Assembly: GCA_964474285.1 (NCBI GenBank)
Contig: CAYYSD010000059.1
Coordinates: 1-17,166 of the forward strand
DNA length: 17,166 nucleotides
Source of the DNA: JACRBT01 sp964474285
GTDB lineage: Bacteria > Chloroflexota > Dehalococcoidia > Tepidiformales > Tepidiformaceae
Reading direction: 5' to 3'
Shown here: one piece after another, positions 13,110 to 17,166 of the stretch
Layout of the letters: each line of letters opens with the position of its first letter
Numbering within the stretch: the stretch's first letter is position 1
Program-made: the position numbers and the translations under genes
Notes under the pieces: model-generated
Seen by the model: the letters and a program-made list of their open reading frames with translations, nothing else
Told to the model about the DNA's origin: nothing
Database searches by the model: none

Positions 13110-14426
13110 TCACCCGTAGATGGCCAGCGCGAGCTGCCGTTCGGGGATGCGCGACCACGGCTGCACATCGACGATGCGGAACACCTGCGGCTCGCCCACA
13201 CGTTCGTTGAGCTGGTCAATGGCGTCGCGCAGCTCCTTCTGACGGCGCGGACCGGTGTTCCAGAGGTTCGCCTGGTGGCCGTATTCGCTGCAGAGCCCGG
13301 AAAGCGTCACGCCCAGCGTCACCGCCGCCGAGGCCAGCTGCAGCCGCTCCACCTTGCCACGCACCACAAACAGCATCTTCGTCGCGTCGTTCGTTGGTTC
13401 GCGGAACACGAACCGGCGTGTGACCGCCTCGCCGCTTTCCAGCAACAGACGCCATTCCAGCTTGCGCAGCGAATGGCCCTGCACCTCCCGCCGCGCAAGC
13501 GCCCGCTGCAAAAGCGAACGCGTCCCCGCGACGAGCGGCTCGCTGAGCGACGTCGGCGCGGGGAGTTCGAGTTCCTCCGTCACGCGCACTTCGTCCCGGG
13601 CGGGGATGATGGGCGAATCGTCCTCGCCGTTCGCGAGGCGCCATGCACGCGCGCCGGCGGGGCCGAACTGCGCCTGCATGGCCGTGAACGGCAGCTCCGC
13701 CACCTGCCCTGCGCGTTCGATGCCGAGCAAGCGCAGACGCTGGTGCACTTCGGGCGCCAGCGGCAGGATTTCGACCGGCAGCGCCGCGAGGAACGCGCGC
13801 GCCTCACCGTCCTCCACGAGTATCGCGCCGGATGCCGCCGCCTGTGCAGGCCGCAGCATCTGCCGTTGCGCGGCGTCCTGCGCCTGCCTCCGCTGCCGTC
13901 CCCGCGAGGCCGTCTCCGCAGGAGCGCCAACCGCCGCCCGAATCTGTTCGTTCAAGGCCCGCGCGACCGCCGCCGCGTGGGCAGTGAACACCGAATCCGC
14001 CGCCCCGAGGTGGAGCGCCAGCCCGCTCGTGTGTTCGAGCACTTCGTGCAGGTCCGCGAGATAGGTGTGCTCATCCAGGTTCGCCAGCCGCGCCAGCCCG
14101 CCAAGTTCGATGTGCGCATGCCCGTGGGCGATGACCTCCACGGCCGGGCTGTGATTGCGCAGCACAGCCAACAGGCGTTCCGCCTCAGCCGCGATCTGCG
14201 CCTCCTGGAGCGGCAGAAAGACCGCGGAGGGGCACAGGGCGAGCGCCCGCCGCAACGTTGTCCCCACCCTCACGCCGGCGAGCATGGCTTCGATCGAACA
14301 CGCCTTCACCTCCGCGTGTTCGTCGGGCGAACCGCCGATGATGACCGCGCGCCCGCGCAGCTCCGGACGGTCGCGCCGCGCGATCGCCACGGGAAAGTCG
14401 CGGATGAACATGCACCCCGCATCCAT
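13110..14426 (-). CDS. imuB: ImuB-like inactive Y-family DNA polymerase
   Basis: The 438-residue protein is homologous to Y-family polymerases: CMFIRDFPVAIARRDRPELRGRAVIIGGSPDE aligns with the DinB start, and KACSIEAMLAGVRVGTTLRRALALCPSAVFLP follows. The DxD and SxDE acidic residues that bind metal are missing: FIRDFPVAIA replaces DMDAFFASVE, and AHGHAHIE stands at the second site. This is the ImuB condition, in which the protein scaffolds ImuA-like and DnaE2 partners on the beta clamp during SOS mutagenesis. The last eight residues, QLALAIYG, resemble clamp-binding tails. A LexA-like box overlaps the promoter. Neither imuA nor dnaE2 is in the window. Confidence 0.8.
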   Translation of the reverse strand: MDAGCMFIRDFPVAIARRDRPELRGRAVIIGGSPDEHAEVKACSIEAMLAGVRVGTTLRRALALCPSAVFLPLQEAQIAAEAERLLAVLRNHSPAVEVIAHGHAHIELGGLARLANLDEHTYLADLHEVLEHTSGLALHLGAADSVFTAHAAAVARALNEQIRAAVGAPAETASRGRQRRQAQDAAQRQMLRPAQAAASGAILVEDGEARAFLAALPVEILPLAPEVHQRLRLLGIERAGQVAELPFTAMQAQFGPAGARAWRLANGEDDSPIIPARDEVRVTEELELPAPTSLSEPLVAGTRSLLQRALARREVQGHSLRKLEWRLLLESGEAVTRRFVFREPTNDATKMLFVVRGKVERLQLASAAVTLGVTLSGLCSEYGHQANLWNTGPRRQKELRDAIDQLNERVGEPQVFRIVDVQPWSRIPERQLALAIYG

Positions 14427-14435
14427 GGATCAGCC

Positions 14436-14453
14436 AGTATAGAACGTTTGTCC
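14436..14453 (-). promoter_or_regulatory. imuB promoter with LexA-like (SOS) box
   Basis: On the minus strand the -10 TATACT (14441-14436) ends 9 bases before the imuB ATG. Immediately upstream, 14442-14453 (plus strand GAACGTTTGTCC) matches the Gram-positive LexA box GAAC-N4-GTTC at 7 of 8 informative bases. A further GTTC at 14455-14458 gives an alternative GAAC-N9-GTTC. The position fits direct repression. Confidence 0.6.
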
Positions 14454-14487
14454 TGTTCTTCTTAGACCGAGACGTCGCGAATCTGCC

Positions 14488-14493
14488 TACAAT
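14488..14493 (+). promoter_or_regulatory. -10 box of the nitronate monooxygenase gene
   Basis: TACAAT, 48 bases before the ATG, with a strong AGGAGG ribosome site just before the start codon. The -35 is indistinct. It is divergent from the imuB promoter. Confidence 0.4.
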
Positions 14494-14541
14494 CTGCACT
14501 GTTAGACAGCTCACGCTGGCTCCACATCCAGGAGGTTGACC

Positions 14542-15531
14542 ATGATCCAGACCGCCCTGACACGTCTTCTCCAGATTGAGCACCCCATCATGCAGGCGGG
14601 CATGGCAAGCAACTGCGGGGCGCGCCTTGCGGCCGCCGTCTCGAACGCGGGAGCGCTCGGCGCCATCGGCAGCATCGGACGCAGCCCGGGCAACTTCGCC
14701 GAAGAGATCCGCCGCTGCCACGCCGAAACCACCCGGCCCTTCGCCGCAAACATCGTCACCTTCGACTGGGCGCCGTTCGCCGAACAGATGGTCGATGTCG
14801 CCATCCAAGAGCGTGCGCCTGTCATCACCCTCTCGTTCGGTGATCCCCTCCCCGCCCTCGCGAAGTGCCAGGCAGCGGGCATCCCGGCCGTCATCCAGGT
14901 CCAGGATCTTGCGGCTGCCCGCGCAGCCATCGCTGCCCGCGCGACCGTGATCGCCGTTCAAGGAAACGAAGCGGGGGGCCACACCGGCCGCCGCGGCACC
15001 CTCAGCTTCTCCGCGCAGGTTCTCGATATCGCCGATGGCATCCCCGTTGTGATCGCGGGCGGCATCGCAAACGGCCGTGGCCTCGCCGCCGCACTCGCGA
15101 TGGGCGCCGCAGGAGTGCTCATGGGCACGCGCTTCAAGGCCACGCCAGAATTCGGCCCGGCTCTCCTGGAAGACGTCCAGAAGAGCCAGATCGTCGCCAG
15201 TGACGGCTCAAACACCGTCTACGACGAAGTCAACGACATCGCAATCGGCCTCGCCTGGCCCAACAACATCACGGGCCGCACCCTCAGCAATGACTTCCAC
15301 GACCACTGGCTCGGGCGGCAGGCGGAGCTTCGCGAAGCTGTGGCGGCCGAGCAGGAAGGCCAGTTCGCCGTAAAACACACGAGCGAGCCCAACACCCTCC
15401 TCAACTGGGCGGGCGAATCGGCCGGGCTGATCGATGAAGTCCTGCCCGCGGCCACCGTGGTTGAGCGCACCGTGGCTGAAGCCGAGCAATGGCTGCGCGC
15501 CGTCGCGTCGACCATGACTGATCCGCGTTAG
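14542..15531 (+). CDS. Nitronate monooxygenase (2-nitropropane dioxygenase family)
   Basis: The 329-residue FMN-binding TIM barrel has IEHPIMQAGM (12-21), AVSNAGALGAIGS (32-44), GNEAGGHTGR (141-150) with the probable catalytic His147, IAGGIANGRG (171-180) and GVLMGTRF (191-198) of the phosphate-binding end. The family oxidises alkyl nitronates, such as toxic propionate-3-nitronate, to carbonyl compounds and nitrite; related members are enoyl-ACP reductase II-like, and the GNEAGGHTGR motif suits nitronate monooxygenase. The start is ATG 14542 with AGGAGG, in preference to a TTG two codons upstream. The C-terminus overlaps the end of the convergent DUF1385 gene by 4 bases. Confidence 0.87.
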   Translation: MIQTALTRLLQIEHPIMQAGMASNCGARLAAAVSNAGALGAIGSIGRSPGNFAEEIRRCHAETTRPFAANIVTFDWAPFAEQMVDVAIQERAPVITLSFGDPLPALAKCQAAGIPAVIQVQDLAAARAAIAARATVIAVQGNEAGGHTGRRGTLSFSAQVLDIADGIPVVIAGGIANGRGLAAALAMGAAGVLMGTRFKATPEFGPALLEDVQKSQIVASDGSNTVYDEVNDIAIGLAWPNNITGRTLSNDFHDHWLGRQAELREAVAAEQEGQFAVKHTSEPNTLLNWAGESAGLIDEVLPAATVVERTVAEAEQWLRAVASTMTDPR

Positions 15532-16508
15532 TCCAGGATGCCGGCGTCTTCCCGCAGCGGTTCAGGGGCCGCCCCGCCCCTTGCCGCCAGGCCCATCTCC
15601 GCATCAACCGCGGCCTGGAAGCTTGCGATCGCAACTTCGATCTGGCTGTCGTCCGGGACCTTCGTCGTAAGGCCCTGCAGCGCGATGTTCGGCAAGAACA
15701 GTGCCTTGATGACTCCGTGGTCTCCGTAGCGTGCGCCGATGCGCAGGATCTCGTAGCTCACTCCGGCCACCACCGGGATGAGCGCCATGCGCGAACCGAA
15801 CCGGATGATTAACCCCTTGTCCACGGCCGCATCGAAGATGAAGAACGTAATGAGCGAAATCACCACGACCACGAGCAGGAAGCTCGTCCCGCATCGTGTG
15901 TGCTCCTTGGGGAACGGCCGCACCGCCGCGACCGTCAGCGGCTGCTTCGCCTCATAGGCGTGAATGGTCATGTGCTCCGCACCGTGGTACTGGAACACCC
16001 GCCGGATGTCGGGCACCAGGCTGATGAGGGCAATGTACCCCACGAATAGCCCCAATCGGACGGCCCCCTCCACGACAACGATCCAGAGGTGGCTGACGTC
16101 CCACGCGGAAAGGATGTTCGCGAGCAGGATGGGACCGGCGAAGAAGATGCCGATCATGAACAGCATCGCCACGGCGATGGTTCCCCAGAACACGCCCGCA
16201 GGGAATTCGACAGGTTTGCCTTCTTCGTCCGGCTCGTCGAGCGCGACTTTGGACGAGAAAGAGAGGGCGCGCATACCCAGAGCCATCGTCTCCCAGAGCA
16301 CGATCATGCCGCGAACCATAGGGACTCGGCGCGTCCGTCCCGTGTAGATCCCGGCGAGCCGCTCGGCGTGGGTCACGATTTCGCCGCTCGGATGCCGGCA
16401 GGCGACGGCGAAGTGTTGCGGGGCACGGATCATGACGCCTTCGATGACCGCCTGCCCGCCGTAGTAGACGGGGCCGCCCGGTTCGATGTTGCGGTTCACA
16501 GGCTGCAC
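15528..16508 (-). CDS. DUF1385-family membrane protein (metal-motif rich)
   Basis: The 326-residue protein opens YYGGQAVIEGVMIR (15-28), the hallmark of DUF1385, and has AMLFMIGIFFAGPILLANIL, VVVEGAVRLGLFVGYIALISLVP and LLVVVVISLITFFIFDA membrane segments. The conserved core FQYHGAEHMTIHAYE (HGAEH near 172) and HTRCGTSFLL carry His, Glu and Cys residues that may bind a metal. The role is unknown. The start GTG 16508 is the earliest in frame and immediately follows the T-run of the rpmE terminator with no ribosome site; GTG 16499 is the alternative. DUF1385 genes often follow rpmE and precede prfA/prmC. Confidence 0.87.
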   Translation of the reverse strand: MQPVNRNIEPGGPVYYGGQAVIEGVMIRAPQHFAVACRHPSGEIVTHAERLAGIYTGRTRRVPMVRGMIVLWETMALGMRALSFSSKVALDEPDEEGKPVEFPAGVFWGTIAVAMLFMIGIFFAGPILLANILSAWDVSHLWIVVVEGAVRLGLFVGYIALISLVPDIRRVFQYHGAEHMTIHAYEAKQPLTVAAVRPFPKEHTRCGTSFLLVVVVISLITFFIFDAAVDKGLIIRFGSRMALIPVVAGVSYEILRIGARYGDHGVIKALFLPNIALQGLTTKVPDDSQIEVAIASFQAAVDAEMGLAARGGAAPEPLREDAGILD

Positions 16509-16511
16509 ACC

Positions 16512-16538
16512 AAAAAAGGGGCGCCAGTTGGCGCCCCC
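16512..16538 (-). terminator. Rho-independent terminator after rpmE
   Basis: On the minus strand a nine-pair stem (GGGGCGCCA/TGGCGCCCC, two-base loop) is followed by six T. It begins 22 bases past the rpmE stop. Its T-run ends 3 bases before the DUF1385 GTG. Confidence 0.88.
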
Positions 16539-16559
16539 TCAAGGCTCTTCCGGGAAACG

Positions 16560-16763
16560 TTACCTGGAACGCGCATAGCGGCGGTTGAACCGCTCAACCC
16601 GCCCCGCGGTGTCCACGATGCGCTGTTCGCCGCTATAGAACGGGTGGCAGACGCTGCACACGTCCAGGTGCATCGCCGTCCGTGTCGAACGCGTCTTGAT
16701 TTCGCTGCCGCAGGAGCAATGAATCGTCGCTTCCTGGTATGTCGGGTGGATTTTGTCTTTCAT
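16560..16763 (-). CDS. rpmE: 50S ribosomal protein L31 (bL31, zinc-binding form)
   Basis: The 67-residue protein begins MKDKIHPTYQEATIHCSCGSE and has DVCSVCHPFYSGEQRIVDTAGRVERFNRRY, a full bL31. Four cysteines at 16, 18, 36 and 39 mark the zinc-containing (C+) form. It sits on the large subunit near the central protuberance and bridges to the small subunit. GGAAGG lies before the ATG at 16763. It is last in the rplU-rpmA-rpmE run; the terminator follows. bL31 joining rplU-rpmA is a known arrangement in some Gram-positive-like phyla, including Chloroflexota. Confidence 0.97.
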   Translation of the reverse strand: MKDKIHPTYQEATIHCSCGSEIKTRSTRTAMHLDVCSVCHPFYSGEQRIVDTAGRVERFNRRYARSR

Positions 16764-16780
16764 TTGACCTTCCGGGGAAC

Positions 16781-17047
16781 TCAGGCGACCGAAGCCGCAT
16801 AGACGCTGATCTTCTTGCGGCGGCCCTTGGCAAACGGCTCGAACTTCACCTGGCCATCGATCAACGAGTAAATCGTGTAATCCTTGCCGAGGCCGACGTT
16901 CAGGCCGGGATGGAACCGCGTGCCGCGCTGGCGGAGGATGATGGAGCCGGGCTTCACGACCTCTCCATCGAAATGCTTGACGCCCAGCCGCTGGCTGTTG
17001 CTGTCGCGACCGTTCTTGGAGCTACTGACGCCCTTCTTGTGAGCCAT
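16781..17047 (-). CDS. rpmA: 50S ribosomal protein L27 (bL27)
   Basis: The 88-residue protein starts MAHKKGVSSSKNGRDSNSQRLGVKHFDGEVVKPGSIILRQRGTRFHPG and continues NVGLGKDYTIYSLIDGQVKFE, the bL27 signature. bL27 reaches the peptidyl-transferase centre with its N-terminal tail. No cleaved N-terminal extension, as seen in Firmicutes, precedes the MAHKKG start. It follows rplU by 6 bases and precedes rpmE by 17, so all three are co-transcribed. Confidence 0.98.
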   Translation of the reverse strand: MAHKKGVSSSKNGRDSNSQRLGVKHFDGEVVKPGSIILRQRGTRFHPGLNVGLGKDYTIYSLIDGQVKFEPFAKGRRKKISVYAASVA

Positions 17048-17053
17048 TGCGAG

Positions 17054-17166
17054 CTATCCCTTCGAAATCGATTCCACCACCAGCCGGGTGACGTGCTGGC
17101 GGTGTCCCAGGATCCGGCGATAGCGGACCTTGTTCTTGTACTTCATGAAACGCAGCTTGGGGCCGC
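17054..17166 (-). CDS. rplU: 50S ribosomal protein L21 (bL21), C-terminal part
   Basis: The last 36 codons of a gene cut by the window edge read GPKLRFMKYKNKVRYRRILGHRQHVTRLVVESISKG. The KYKNKVRYRR.LGHRQ.VTRL pattern is the conserved C-terminus of bL21, and rpmA follows 6 bases on, as in most bacteria. bL21 is a large-subunit protein that binds 23S rRNA. Confidence 0.93.
   Translation of the reverse strand, partial: GPKLRFMKYKNKVRYRRILGHRQHVTRLVVESISKG

Noticed and set aside
13005..14465. 486-codon plus-strand open frame opposite imuB
   Set aside because: The product is low-complexity His/Arg-rich sequence; the minus strand encodes recognisable ImuB with a promoter and LexA box.
1..17166. 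CRISPR array
   Set aside because: No regularly spaced direct repeats of 24-40 bases were seen; the only sizeable direct repeat is the tRNA 3' half.

Overview
The window is high-GC bacterial chromosome with one 100-base assembly gap (1839-1938), so it comes from a draft scaffold or metagenome bin. Several traits suggest Chloroflexota (Dehalococcoidia-like), with Actinobacteria as the alternative: an F420-type luciferase-like oxidoreductase, a DUF1385 gene beside rpmE, a Gram-positive-style LexA box, an ImuB-DUF6504 pair, and several -10 boxes lying only 6-9 bases before a start codon. The taxonomic call is an inference from gene content.

Left part (1-5335): the 3' end of a thiolase/lipid-transfer gene, then a four-helix-bundle (S23/IVP) gene bracketed by inverted copies of a heptameric CTGAGT-type repeat. 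The right-hand repeat now encodes the N-terminus of the next gene, coaE (dephospho-CoA kinase). A decayed PIN-domain toxin fragment runs into the assembly gap. After the gap come two tandem VOC/methylmalonyl-CoA-epimerase-like paralogues and a large HerA-type ATPase with a coiled-coil tail.

Middle (5339-10151): on the minus strand an F420 LLM oxidoreductase and a small HAD phosphatase-like protein. On the plus strand a TSUP/TauE permease, then a tight run of muconolactone-isomerase-like protein, flavin reductase, ABM-family monooxygenase and AI-2E-type permease. The first three of that run suggest small-molecule or aromatic redox chemistry.

The most interesting stretch is 10204-11195. An intact tRNA-Met(CAT) gene is followed about 0.9 kb later by a direct repeat of its own 3' half. 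The only gene between the repeats is relatively AT-rich and encodes a 226-residue protein that resembles an unnamed conserved family. This is the layout of a minimal integrated islet at a tRNA attachment site with no integrase of its own; the gene's stop codon lies inside the right-hand repeat.

Right part (11303-17166): a terpene-cyclase-toroid-like protein; a hicBA toxin-antitoxin pair with a palindrome abutting its -10 box; DUF6504 and a catalytically dead ImuB-like Y-family polymerase behind a near-consensus LexA box; a divergent nitronate monooxygenase; DUF1385; and the ribosomal operon rplU-rpmA-rpmE (minus strand), ending in a clear intrinsic terminator directly before the DUF1385 start codon.
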